Part shown: positions 17,727 to 27,300 of the stretch, piece after piece
How positions within the stretch are numbered: position 1 is the stretch's first letter
Layout: each line of letters opens with the position of its first letter
Assembly (NCBI GenBank): GCA_003164255.1
Contig: PLST01000461.1
Span: forward strand, 4,139 to 41,086
Length of the DNA stretch: 36,948 nucleotides
Reading direction: 5' to 3'
From: Acidobacteriaceae bacterium
GTDB lineage: Bacteria; Acidobacteriota; Terriglobia; Terriglobales; Acidobacteriaceae
Position numbers and translations under genes: made by a program
The notes under the pieces: model-generated
Database searches by the model: none
What the model was told of the DNA's origin: nothing
The model's input: only the letters and a program-made list of their open reading frames with translations

Positions 17727-18680
17727 ATGAAGAAGACAGTCTCGGCAATTTTGTTGGCATGCGCGGTGTTGATGGCGGCTCCTGCGCGCAGCCAGGTGAC
17801 CATGACGCGGGATCAAATACTCTTTTACACATCGGACTGGAAAGGCGAACGCTTCCCGGATGGCCGGCCGAAATTGCCGGATGCGCTGCTAAAACGCGCC
17901 GTGGATATGACGATTGAAGACATTTGGGAGTTCCTGCGTGGCCAGGGTTACAACAATCAATTTGATTCGGGCTGGCAGGCTCTTCATATGGATAAGCCAT
18001 TTGCCGGCCGGGCGCTTACAGCCCAATACATGCCAACCCGTCCCGATATGCTGAAAGCGATTGCCGCGGAAGGCAAAGCAGAAGGACGAATACTGGGCGC
18101 AGGTTCCGGGACCAACAGCTGGCCCATCAGCGAGCTGCAAATCGGCGACGTGTATGTTGCGGACGGCTTCGGAAAGGTCGTCGACGGTACGCTGATTGGC
18201 TCCAACCTGGGCAACGCCGTTGCAGCGCGCACTCATACAGGATTCGTATTTGACGCCGGGATCCGCGATCAGGAAGAGAATCGGGAGATTCCGGATTTCA
18301 ACGGATTCTATCGAGGGTACGATCCCTCTGCCTGGGCCAATATGGGGTTGACCTCGATCAACGCCCCGATTCGCATCGGACGCGCGGTGGTGTTGCCGGG
18401 AGACCTGGTTCTGTGCAAGCCGGAAGGAGTCATTTTTGTTCCGGCAATTCTTGCCGAACAGGCAATCAGCTATGCGGAATTCACCTCTTTGAAAGACGAC
18501 TTCAATTTTGAGCTCAACCGCGAAGGCAAGAACGGAGCTCAATTTGAAGGAGGCTGGACGGCTGAAAAGTATGACGCATTCGCCAAGTGGATCGACGCTC
18601 ATCCTGAGAAGCTGAAGATGGAGCGCAGCGAGTTTGACGCCTTATTGGCGAAGGCAAGATTACCGCGCTCGGCCCACTAG
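17727..18680 (+). CDS. Exported RraA-like protein, second copy
   Basis: The 317-residue protein is a paralogue of the one at 14975, aligning throughout: signal peptide to about residue 22 (PARSQ), then GERFPDGRPKLPDA, GDVYVADGFG, GNAVAARTHTGFVFDAGIRD with R180 and D181, and PGDLVLCKPEGVIFVPA. The ATG at 17727 follows GAAGGAGAAG; the frame is open further upstream to 17505 inside the preceding gene, but the signal peptide fixes the start. The likely role is metal-dependent aldol cleavage or decarboxylation of a keto-acid outside the cytoplasm. DGAVRD of the first copy is DAGIRD here, and the intervening loops differ, which again suggests different substrates. The MFS transporter gene starts 41 bases downstream. 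Confidence 0.85.
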   Translation: MKKTVSAILLACAVLMAAPARSQVTMTRDQILFYTSDWKGERFPDGRPKLPDALLKRAVDMTIEDIWEFLRGQGYNNQFDSGWQALHMDKPFAGRALTAQYMPTRPDMLKAIAAEGKAEGRILGAGSGTNSWPISELQIGDVYVADGFGKVVDGTLIGSNLGNAVAARTHTGFVFDAGIRDQEENREIPDFNGFYRGYDPSAWANMGLTSINAPIRIGRAVVLPGDLVLCKPEGVIFVPAILAEQAISYAEFTSLKDDFNFELNREGKNGAQFEGGWTAEKYDAFAKWIDAHPEKLKMERSEFDALLAKARLPRSAH

Positions 18681-18721
18681 ACGGCAGCCCCTCGGTTCAG
18701 GCAAAGAGAATTTGAGAAAAG

Positions 18722-20119
18722 ATGTCCATAAGCCAGCTGAAGAAACCCGGTCGCGGTGTGCCCAAGCGCTACCTGCTTGTGTCGTGGGTATTGGTATTGA
18801 GCGCCGTTGCCTTCATGGATCGCACCAATATTTCGATTGCCGGTGTATCGATCTGCCGGGAATTCGGAATAGATAACGCACATCTCGGCTGGATTTTCAG
18901 CGCATTCCTGATCGGCTACGCCTCGTTCCAGATTCCCGGCGGAGTCCTTGCACGCCGCCTTGGTCCGCGCCGTGTAATCGCGATCGGCGTGATATGGTCG
19001 GGGCTCTTTACCGCTCTGACCGCGTCCATTCCGCGGGGCATCCGCGGGGCGCTTTTCCTGCTGGTTCTTATCCGGTTCTCCCTGGCGGCAGGCGAGGCCA
19101 TCACGTATCCGGCGGCAAACCAATTTGTCGAGAGGTGGTTTCCGATTGAAGAGCGAGGCAAGGCCAACGGCATCATCTTTGGCGGCGTCGGGCTCGGATC
19201 GGGACTTACGCCGCCAATCATGACGGCCATCATGTTGCACTACGGGTGGCGCGCTGCATTTTGGTTCAGCGCAGTTGTGGTTTTGCTGGCGGGAACCATA
19301 TGGTACCTGGTAGCACGCGATACGCCGGAAGAGCATCCCTGGGTGCGCGCTGGGGAACTCGAAGTCATCGTCAAGGGCCGCGGCGACGCCGGGAGGCAAG
19401 CGGACAAACTCGCCGTGGCTGCAGCTTCAGGAGCAGAGGGGAAGCGGAGGGTACCGTGGAGCAGAATACTTCGAAGCAAAGAGATTCTCGCCCTGACGGG
19501 AAGCTATTTTACGTTCGGTTACGTGGCCTGGATTTTCTTTAGCTGGTTTTATATCTATCTGGTTCAAGTGCGCGGCCTGAATCTGAAGACCAGCGCGGTC
19601 TACTCCATGTTTCCCTTTATCGCCATGACGCTTGGCTCTCTTACCGGCGGAGTGGCCAGCGACTGGCTCTCGCGCCACATCAGCTTGCGCGCCGGCAGGT
19701 GCTTTCTGCCTGCCTTCGCCTTGGCCTGCACGGCGCTTCTGCTTTCCGTCGGGTCGAGAGCGCACGATGCTCAGACTGCCACTCTTGTTCTCGCGTGTGG
19801 AGCAGGGGCCTTGTATCTGTCGCAGAGCAGCTTCTGGTCGGTCACCGCCGATTTCGCGGGGCAATACTCCGGGGTTGTGTCCGGGACTATGAATACCGGC
19901 TGCCAGTTGGGTGGCGCCGTAACTGCATCGCTCACGCCCATGATTGCCGCTCACTTTGGTTGGGGGGCATCTTTTCTGACTGCGACCGTGCTTGCTGCTC
20001 TGGGCGCAATTGGTTGGCTCATCGTCAATCCCTCGGCGCGGCTCGATGGCCTGGGGCATTCGGCGCCGCGACTGACCCATGTTACCGAACCAATGATCTC
20101 CGCAGGAGCGGACTTATGA
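18722..20119 (+). CDS. MFS transporter, ACS (sugar-acid) family
   Basis: Inner-membrane carrier of 465 residues with the hydrophobic pattern of twelve membrane helices. MDRTNISIAGVSICREFG in helix 1 and ERWFPIEERGKANGI between helices 4 and 5 are typical of the anion:cation symporter family (hexuronate, galactonate, glucarate carriers). LARRLGPRRV is the cytoplasmic loop 2-3 motif. The central loop is at about 205-250. Proton-coupled import of an acidic sugar product is the family function. It lies directly after the second RraA gene and overlaps the next gene by 4 bases (ATGA), so one operon with the dehydratases is very likely. Which acid it carries cannot be read from the sequence. Confidence 0.9.
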   Translation: MSISQLKKPGRGVPKRYLLVSWVLVLSAVAFMDRTNISIAGVSICREFGIDNAHLGWIFSAFLIGYASFQIPGGVLARRLGPRRVIAIGVIWSGLFTALTASIPRGIRGALFLLVLIRFSLAAGEAITYPAANQFVERWFPIEERGKANGIIFGGVGLGSGLTPPIMTAIMLHYGWRAAFWFSAVVVLLAGTIWYLVARDTPEEHPWVRAGELEVIVKGRGDAGRQADKLAVAAASGAEGKRRVPWSRILRSKEILALTGSYFTFGYVAWIFFSWFYIYLVQVRGLNLKTSAVYSMFPFIAMTLGSLTGGVASDWLSRHISLRAGRCFLPAFALACTALLLSVGSRAHDAQTATLVLACGAGALYLSQSSFWSVTADFAGQYSGVVSGTMNTGCQLGGAVTASLTPMIAAHFGWGASFLTATVLAALGAIGWLIVNPSARLDGLGHSAPRLTHVTEPMISAGADL

Positions 20120-23100
20120 AAGTCGTATTACTGATTGTGATCTCGATTTCCTGCGTGGTGAGTGGCTATGGGAGTTCGGTGTATCCCACACGTCTCGACG
20201 ACCCCGCCGCCATTTATCTAACCCCCGAGGACTTTCACGTTCAAGGCGACGGGAAGGCGGATGACAGCTTGGCCGTCCAAGCTGCCATCAACAAGCTCCA
20301 GGAGACCCGGGGCGAGGGAATTGTCTTTATTCCCGAGGGCCGCTACCGGATTACGAGGACCATTTATCTCTGGCCCGGCATTCGCATGATCGGGTACGGC
20401 AGCCATCGCCCTGTCTTTGTTCTTGGCGAAAACACGCCGGGTTATCAGGATGGCATCGCCTACATGTTCTTCTTCGCAGGTGCGCGTCCTAACTCCGGAA
20501 CCGTTATTCAGGGGGGCGTTCCACTGCTGGGCTTCCACATGCCGCCAACGCCTCCAGGAGTTGTTCCGCCGGACCATGCAGTGCCCGACGCCAATCCCGG
20601 CACCTTCTATTCTGCGATGAGCAACATCGATTTTGAAATTGGGCCTGGCAATGGGGGCGCTGTGGCGATCCGCTTCCATGCGGCTCAGCACACCTATCTC
20701 AGCCACATCGACTTCAATATTGGCTCTGGATTTGCCGGCATTCACGAGGTTGGCAACGAGGCCGAGGATCTTCATTTTCACGGCGGCAAGTTTGGCATAA
20801 TGGCCCGTAAACCTTCGCCGAACTGGCAGTTCACTCTCATCGATTCCACCTTTGACGGTCAGCGCGAAGCCGCCATCCGCGAGAACGAAGCGGCACTCAC
20901 TCTGATACACGACGAGTTCAAAGATGTACCTACAGCTGTCTCCATCGATCCGCACTATTCCGATCAGCTTTGGATATCGGACGCGCGCTTCGAGAACATT
21001 TCCGGCCCCGCCGTTCTCATCAGCAACGAGAACAGCCGCATGACCGAAGTGAATTTCGAAAACATTGTCTGCAGTCATACTCCGGTCTTTGCAAAATTCC
21101 GCGAGAGCGGACGGGAGTTTCGCCAAGCCGCAGAAGCTTATCAGGTGAGTGTCTTTTCCCACGGTCTCAGGCTTGAGTCTCCAGGGGCATTGGCGGCATT
21201 CCATACCAGTTACCAGGCGACGCCGCTTGCGATGCTTCCGCCGGCTGTGCCACCGGCCATTCGACCGCTGCCGGATGCATTACAGTGGGTCAATGTCCAC
21301 ACCCTCGGTGTTCAGGGCGATGGACACAGTGACGACACGGCCGCGCTGCAAAAGGCGATCGACCATCATCGCGTACTCTACTTTCCCAGTGGCCGCTATC
21401 TTCTGCGGGACACTCTTACTCTGCGCCCAGACACCGCCCTGATCGGCCTCCATCCAAGCACGACACAGTTTGACCTGCCCGATGGAACGCCGGCGTTTCA
21501 GGGGCCCGGCACTCCCAAACCGCTCTTGCTTGCTCCTGCCGGCGGCGCCAATGTTCTTGTTGGACTGGGCATCTACACCGGTGGGCTGAACAGCCGGGCC
21601 ACGGGCCTGTTGTGGCACGCGGGCAGGGAATCCCTTGTCGACGATGTTCGCTTTCTGGGCGGCCACGGCACCAATGCGCCGGATGGCTCCCGGATAAATC
21701 CCTATAACAACACGCACACGGCCGATCCCGATTTGCATCGTCCGTGGGACTCGCAATACCCAAGCCTTTGGATCGATGGCGGCGGTGGAACCTTCGCCAA
21801 CATCTGGACTCCCGATACCTTTGCTCAAGCCGGCATCCTGATCTCCAACACCACCGTCCCCGGCTTTGTGTACGAGTTGTCGAGCGAGCACCATATGCGT
21901 GCGGAAATCCAGATAAGGGATGCACACAATTGGCAGATCTACGCCCCTCAGACAGAAGAGGAGAGCGGCGAAAGCGGACATGCCTCATCGCTCGAAATCG
22001 ACCGGTCGAGCAATATCACCATTGCCAACTATCACGGATATCGCGTCACTCACATGGAAGAGCCATTTCCCTACGCGGTGCGCGTGTCGGATTCCAGAAA
22101 TATTCATTTCCGCAATGTGCATGTCGACGCCAACTGTTCCATCGTCATCTGCGATGCCTCGGGCGCATGTCGTCAGTTGGTGCGTTCCAACAAAGTTCCG
22201 TTTGAAGATGCGATCGTAGACCAGACACTGCACGCGGTGGTTCGCGATCGCGAGTTTGCTTACCTAGATCTCTCCGACAATCAGGCAAAACCCGCGTCCC
22301 ACCCCGTTTCCAGCTTCACTGAAATAGGCTCCCAGCCCGAACTTCTGGCCACCGGCTTCTTCAACATCTCCGGAGCCGCCGTCAACTCCGCTGGCGACCC
22401 TTACTTTGTTGACGCCCATTTTCAGCGTATCTACCGGTGGTCGCCCAAGTCGCGGAACGCCGTTGTGGTTCGTGACGCCCCGCTCGATCCCGTCAATCTC
22501 GTCTTCGACAAATCCGACAACCTTGTGGTTCTCTCTTCCGGCGGCAAAGATCTCACAGCCTATGCCTTCCGGCCGGATGACGCGGAACAGCAACTCACTC
22601 TTCTTCAACCCCAGCCCGCCAGTAACCACCCCGGACGGACGGCTGCGCTTCCGGTCGACTATTGGTTCAACGGGGACTTTGCCAATACGTTGTCAGCCAC
22701 ACAGCCGTACACCTACACCACTCTCGAGGGGATGTTCAGGAAGGGGCTCGGAGGCCGCAAAGCTCTCGAATTTGTCTCCCCGGATGGCAGCCTGTTCATT
22801 CCGACTGACCCTGCGCTTGTGCAGGGGGAACCATACTTCGGCACCAAATGGGCGCCCGTTCTCGAGGCCTACGGCCTGGTGAAGGGAAATCCCGGCGAGA
22901 CGTTCTATGCAACAAACGAGGCTGAACAACGGACCTATCGCGGAACACTCAACCCCGACGGCACTCTTTCTAATATAGCCACCTTCGTCGAGCGGGGCGG
23001 AGAGAGCCTTGCTCGGGACGCCGAAGGTAAGGTCTATATCGCCGCCGGACAAGTCTTCGTTTACTCACCTAAGGGCGAGCCACTCGGCACAATAACAACT

Positions 23101-23199
23101 CCAGAGCGCCCACACGATATTCTCTTCGGTGGTCCGGACCATCGGACACTGTATCTGCTCTCGGATCACTCTTTGTATTCTGTCCGCATTCGACCTTAA
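20116..23199 (+). CDS. Exported twin pectate-lyase-like helix protein fused to SMP-30/gluconolactonase-like propeller
   Basis: The protein has 1,027 residues with a signal peptide to about residue 20. The ATG at 20116 overlaps the MFS stop by 4 bases and has GGAG 8 bases upstream; the frame is open further left inside the MFS gene but that part is shadow. Two right-handed helix domains of the Pectate_lyase_3/GH55-like type begin at about 30 (FHVQGDGKADDS) and 392 (LGVQGDGHSDDT), each with a FIPEGRY/YFPSGRY strand. From about 735 a propeller resembles SMP-30/gluconolactonase (GESLARDAEGKVYIAAGQVF, HDILFGGPDHRTLYL). A predicted job is polysaccharide cleavage plus lactone hydrolysis. I could not assign lyase or hydrolase catalytic residues, nor confirm all metal ligands of the propeller. 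GH55-type glucanase is an alternative. Confidence 0.82.
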   Translation: MKVVLLIVISISCVVSGYGSSVYPTRLDDPAAIYLTPEDFHVQGDGKADDSLAVQAAINKLQETRGEGIVFIPEGRYRITRTIYLWPGIRMIGYGSHRPVFVLGENTPGYQDGIAYMFFFAGARPNSGTVIQGGVPLLGFHMPPTPPGVVPPDHAVPDANPGTFYSAMSNIDFEIGPGNGGAVAIRFHAAQHTYLSHIDFNIGSGFAGIHEVGNEAEDLHFHGGKFGIMARKPSPNWQFTLIDSTFDGQREAAIRENEAALTLIHDEFKDVPTAVSIDPHYSDQLWISDARFENISGPAVLISNENSRMTEVNFENIVCSHTPVFAKFRESGREFRQAAEAYQVSVFSHGLRLESPGALAAFHTSYQATPLAMLPPAVPPAIRPLPDALQWVNVHTLGVQGDGHSDDTAALQKAIDHHRVLYFPSGRYLLRDTLTLRPDTALIGLHPSTTQFDLPDGTPAFQGPGTPKPLLLAPAGGANVLVGLGIYTGGLNSRATGLLWHAGRESLVDDVRFLGGHGTNAPDGSRINPYNNTHTADPDLHRPWDSQYPSLWIDGGGGTFANIWTPDTFAQAGILISNTTVPGFVYELSSEHHMRAEIQIRDAHNWQIYAPQTEEESGESGHASSLEIDRSSNITIANYHGYRVTHMEEPFPYAVRVSDSRNIHFRNVHVDANCSIVICDASGACRQLVRSNKVPFEDAIVDQTLHAVVRDREFAYLDLSDNQAKPASHPVSSFTEIGSQPELLATGFFNISGAAVNSAGDPYFVDAHFQRIYRWSPKSRNAVVVRDAPLDPVNLVFDKSDNLVVLSSGGKDLTAYAFRPDDAEQQLTLLQPQPASNHPGRTAALPVDYWFNGDFANTLSATQPYTYTTLEGMFRKGLGGRKALEFVSPDGSLFIPTDPALVQGEPYFGTKWAPVLEAYGLVKGNPGETFYATNEAEQRTYRGTLNPDGTLSNIATFVERGGESLARDAEGKVYIAAGQVFVYSPKGEPLGTITTPERPHDILFGGPDHRTLYLLSDHSLYSVRIRP

Positions 23200-23345
23200 T
23201 TGGTGCAGACAACATTGAACATGGGAAACTGTCAATCGCTGGAGAGGACTGGCCTTGCCCTCAGAATGCGTATCTCTTAACCGGACGGATTTTGAGGATT
23301 GAATTCATCCCCGTCGTCGGGGCGGTGGAAACATGGGAATCGGCC

Positions 23346-23600
23346 TCATCGGATTCCAAGGATTGTGGGAAGGGCTGAAAACGGCACGATCGTTTTCCGG
23401 GCTTTCCATAAGCCGTCATGTCCATGGCCTGCCTCGATCGCCGCGAACTCCTGGGCGGCGATCTTTACTGCTGCATCCATCCAGTCTCTCGCGAACTGCG
23501 GTGGGCTTTTATGGTGCAGCGTTGAGTGCATGCGTGTTTGGTGACACCACACGAAGCGGCGCCAAGAGACGAATCCGACTAATGTTCTTGAGGAATTGCC
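23346..23600 (-). mobile_element. Remnant of IS3-type transposase C-terminus
   Basis: On the minus strand, about 23481-23541 encodes TRMHSTLHHKSPPQFARDW. The spacing R-x-H-S-x-L, then S-P-x-x-F and a following W, is the signature of the end of IS3-family OrfB (integrase core C-terminus). The frame continues to 23346 with a helical tail. The upstream part with the DDE residues is absent; the frame breaks at about 23600-23633, next to where the GH27 relic begins. I see no matching terminal inverted repeats. The assignment rests on one motif and is moderate. Confidence 0.5.
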
Positions 23601-23639
23601 GTTGATCGCGCAAATCAGTGGCCACACACTCATCGCTCA

Positions 23640-24230
23640 GTGCAAACTGGGAGCAACAGAGTGGAGCGAACGGTCACGCTGATCGGGCTTGGATTGAAGG
23701 AGGATTATCGGATCGGCATGATCGATATCGTAGACATCAACGCAGACCTGTACGCGTTTGCGGGTCCCGGGCATTGGAACGATCCTGACATGCTGCAGAT
23801 CGGCAATGGTGGCATGACGCCGGTGGAATATCGAACCCAGTTCAGTATGTGGGCCATGATGGCTGCGCCTCTGATGGCGGGCAACGATCTTTCGGCTATG
23901 TCGGAAGATACAAAGTCGATCCTGATGAACAAGGAAGTGATAGCTGTTGATCAGGATCCGCTGGGCGAAGCCGGTCGTCGGGTTTGGCAAAATGGGAATC
24001 TCGAAGTATGGTCACGCAATCTGACTGGTGGGTATCGCGCCGTAGTCTTGTTGAACCGGGGAACGGCGGCCGGCATCATCACCGTGCATTGGGCGGACAT
24101 CGGATACCCTGACTCATTGAATGCCCAGGTTCGCGACCTGTAGAAGGCAAGAGAAATGGGCAGCGTGAAGAGTTATTATACAGCCGAGGTTGCTTCGCAC
24201 GGTGTTGTCATGCTGACAGTCATGCCATAG
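23640..24230 (+). pseudogene. GH27 alpha-galactosidase relic, 5'-truncated, with amber stop
   Basis: The frame encodes the C-terminal part of a GH27 enzyme: FAGPGHWNDPDMLQIGNGGM, YRTQFSMWAMMAAPLMAGND, NKEVIAVDQDPLG and the start of the C-terminal sandwich. The N-terminal half, including the expected catalytic nucleophile segment (KYDWC type), is missing. At 24141-24143 the frame stops with TAG where the family normally has tryptophan (VRDL-W), and the same frame continues with SYYTAEVASHGVVMLTVMP to a second TAG at 24228-24230. This is a TGG-to-TAG change. The gene cannot be functional. It shows that an alpha-galactosidase once stood beside the GH31 and GH29 module or the sugar-acid operon. 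The junction with the transposase tail is at about 23600-23660. Confidence 0.85.
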
Positions 24231-24392
24231 CATCACGAGTCGGCCCACATGCCTTTTCTGTATGACATTGATTTCCAGCGATGCAGCACCTTTGCAGTGC
24301 AGAGGTCGCGGCCGAACCGGAACAGACATCTCGAAACGAAGCAAAGAGAAGTACGGCGGCTCGATTTCAACTCAATCCATCAAGAGGTCACC

Positions 24393-27300
24393 TTGGCAAA
24401 TCAATACAAATCGCTTGCTTCTCGTGCAGTAAGGCTCGGAAAATCCACAGTTACCTCCATGCTTCTGGGAATCATTTTTGTTCCACTCGAGAATGTGGTT
24501 CATGCCCAGGCCCGGGCGTTCATGGGATCGATCACGCTGCCAACTTATCAAGAAGGCCCACCGGATCCAAACCCGCCCTTCGACGCTTATGCACCCGAAG
24601 GCTCCAATTATCCCTATACTATGCGAACCAACCTGACCGGCGCAAAGGTGGAACACACGTGGCGTGCGGTCATCCTCGAAAACGAGTATTTGAAATGCAC
24701 AATCCTGCCTGACTTAGGCGGACATATCTACACTTGCGTGGATAAGATCAGCGGAAAGCCGATGTTCTATGAGAATCCAACGATCAAGAAGGCGAAAATC
24801 GGTCACCGCGGGGCCTGGGCTGCTTTCGGTCTCGAGTTCAACTTCCCTGTTTCGCATAACTGGGTGTCACTTTCACCGGTTGACTTTGCCTACGCGACCA
24901 ATACGGACGGCAGTGCTTCGGTGACGGTCGGAAACATCGACCGGCCCTACGGGATGCAGTGGACGGTTGAACTGGTGCTCCGGCCAAAGTCCGCGCTTCT
25001 CGAAGAGCATGTTATCCTCTACAACCGTAGCGACGTGCGTCATCGTTACTACTGGTGGGACAACGCCGCAGTGCAAGTGTGGGATGACTCACGCATCGAC
25101 TATGCAATGAAGTTTGTCGCTTCGCATGGCTTTACGGATGTGTATCCTTGGCCGAATCTCCGCCCGGGCGGAAGAGATTTCAGGTTTATCGCGAACCAGC
25201 TAGACGGCCCTGTCTCCTACTTCGCGCATGGAAGCCATGAGACGTTCATGGGTATCTGGAACCCGAAGACGGATACAGGCACGGCGCAGTATTCCAAGTA
25301 CGAAGACCTTCCTGCAAGGAAAATCTGGTCGTGGGGAGTTGATGCCGATGGGTTGGCGTGGAGGACAGCGCTCTCCGATAACCAGAGTGCCTATGTCGAA
25401 GTGCAGGCCGGACTCTTTCGCAATCAGGAAACGTATTCGTTTCTAGATCCTGGCCAGACGATTAGCTTTACTGACTATTGGATGCCCGTGCGCGGAACCG
25501 GTGGGATTTCGCGTGCGAATGAGGCAGGCGTGGTCAAGCTCGACGTGCAGGACGCACAGCTTACGGCTCGCCTGAATGTGAATGCGCCAATCGCTGCAGC
25601 GGAAATTTCGCTCGTGGAGGGCAGCCGGGTTTTATGGCGTGAAAAATCCAATCTGGACCCTGCGAAGACTTGGACAAAAACAATAGGCCTGCAGGATTCA
25701 ACATCCGCCGTAACGTTTGAGCTTAGAAATCGGGACGGTCACTCGCTCCTGCGACAAACGGAGGGCGAGTATGACATGGACCCCACGAGCTCGATCAAAC
25801 CCGGGCCGCAGGCCGCTTATGTGATGCCCGGGCCGGAGCAGCGATCGGAGGATGACTGGTTGCAACTCGGCACAGACCAAGAGCTCAATGGAGAGGTCGT
25901 GCGGGCGATGACAACTTATGAAACCGCGCTGAACAAGTATCCCCGAGGATTTTCCCTGGAAGTGGCAGCGGGGCGGCTGGCCACAGCGCTGCAAAGATAT
26001 GCGGAAGCAGTTCCATGGCTCGAAGACGCGCAAAGCCGGGGCACGGCCAATTCTGTTGTGGCCTATTATCTGGGAATCGCTGAGGAGGGGTTGGGGAATC
26101 CGCGTGCGGCAGAAACTGCGTTTGAGATTGCGTACCGTCAGTCTTCGATGCGAGCGGCAGCCGGCATAAAGCTGGGCGAGTTAAAGGCGCGTGAAGGAAG
26201 ACTTCAGGCCGCACTCGACTTCTTCAAGACCGCTGTGGATGCCGATCCGGAGAACGGCCTAGCGCAAGAACAGTTAGAAGCTGTTACGCGTGCATCCGGG
26301 GCTGCAGCGGACGCTGATAAAGACGCTCACCGGGCCCTGAGAAAGTCTCCCACCAGCGATTTCCTCAAGGAAGAGCTTGGCATTACGGATGTGGGGCATC
26401 TCGCCGCCGATCCGTACCGTGTGCTGCGCGTCGCTGCACAGTATATGGACCTTGGGCTCTATCAAAAGGCCTTCAACGTCCTGACCCCGAATTACAAGCC
26501 GGTTCCTGAGGATGAAATTGAGCCCGGCTCTGTACTTCCACAGGACCATGCTCTCGTGATGTATTACGCCGCATACTGTCGCATGAAGCTTGGCGAAAGT
26601 CGGCGCCATGATTGGGAGGATGCGTCGAAGCTCTCGACGAGCCTGGTGTTTCCTTCGACGGAGACGGATCGTATCGTGTTGGAGGCAGCGCTCGATGAGA
26701 ACCAGGCAGATGCTTCAGCACACTACCTGCTGGGAACACTGCTTTTTTCCAAAGGACTATTCGATGACGGCATGAAGCAGTGGGGCGATGCGAAGGCTAT
26801 CGCGCCAAACAAATCCGTAGTCGACGCGGATTTGGGGAATGCATGGCTCCTGATCAAGCACGACATGGTGCGCGCAAAGCAGGCCTTCATTGAAGGGTCA
26901 ACGAGTGATCCCGGCAACGCGGACATCTACATTGGCCTGGACCAGGCGATGAGCCTGACTTCGTCGCCCGCAGCAGAGCGCGCGACCATGCTATCGCGCT
27001 ATCCTCACGCGGACAGCCCGCAATCCACAATGCCGGTAAATCTGGTTTATCAGCTTGCACTGACGCGGGCGGAAGCGGGTCAGTACGACTCGGCATTCGC
27101 CCTCTTCAAGGACCGATTCTTCGCCCGCGAAGAAGGAGGAATTTCCTCGGACCAGGTACTGTTTGAAGTAGAGTTGATGCGGGCCGAAGCGGATGCGGCA
27201 TCCGGAAACTGCGAGCCAGCCGAGGCCTTTCTGATCAAGGAAGCTTCTTCGCCGGAAACAACCAAAGCATCTCGGACGCTTTTCAAGATGGCTGGGATCG

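Noticed and set aside
14975-18680. RraA-like proteins as ribonuclease E inhibitors
   Set aside because: Both carry signal peptides and long extensions and stand next to exported dehydratases; an RNA-decay role in the cytoplasm does not fit.
20218-21204. 328-codon antisense open frame opposite the twin-helix protein
   Set aside because: The plus strand carries clear repeated motifs, while the antisense product lacks any domain and has no ribosome-binding site.
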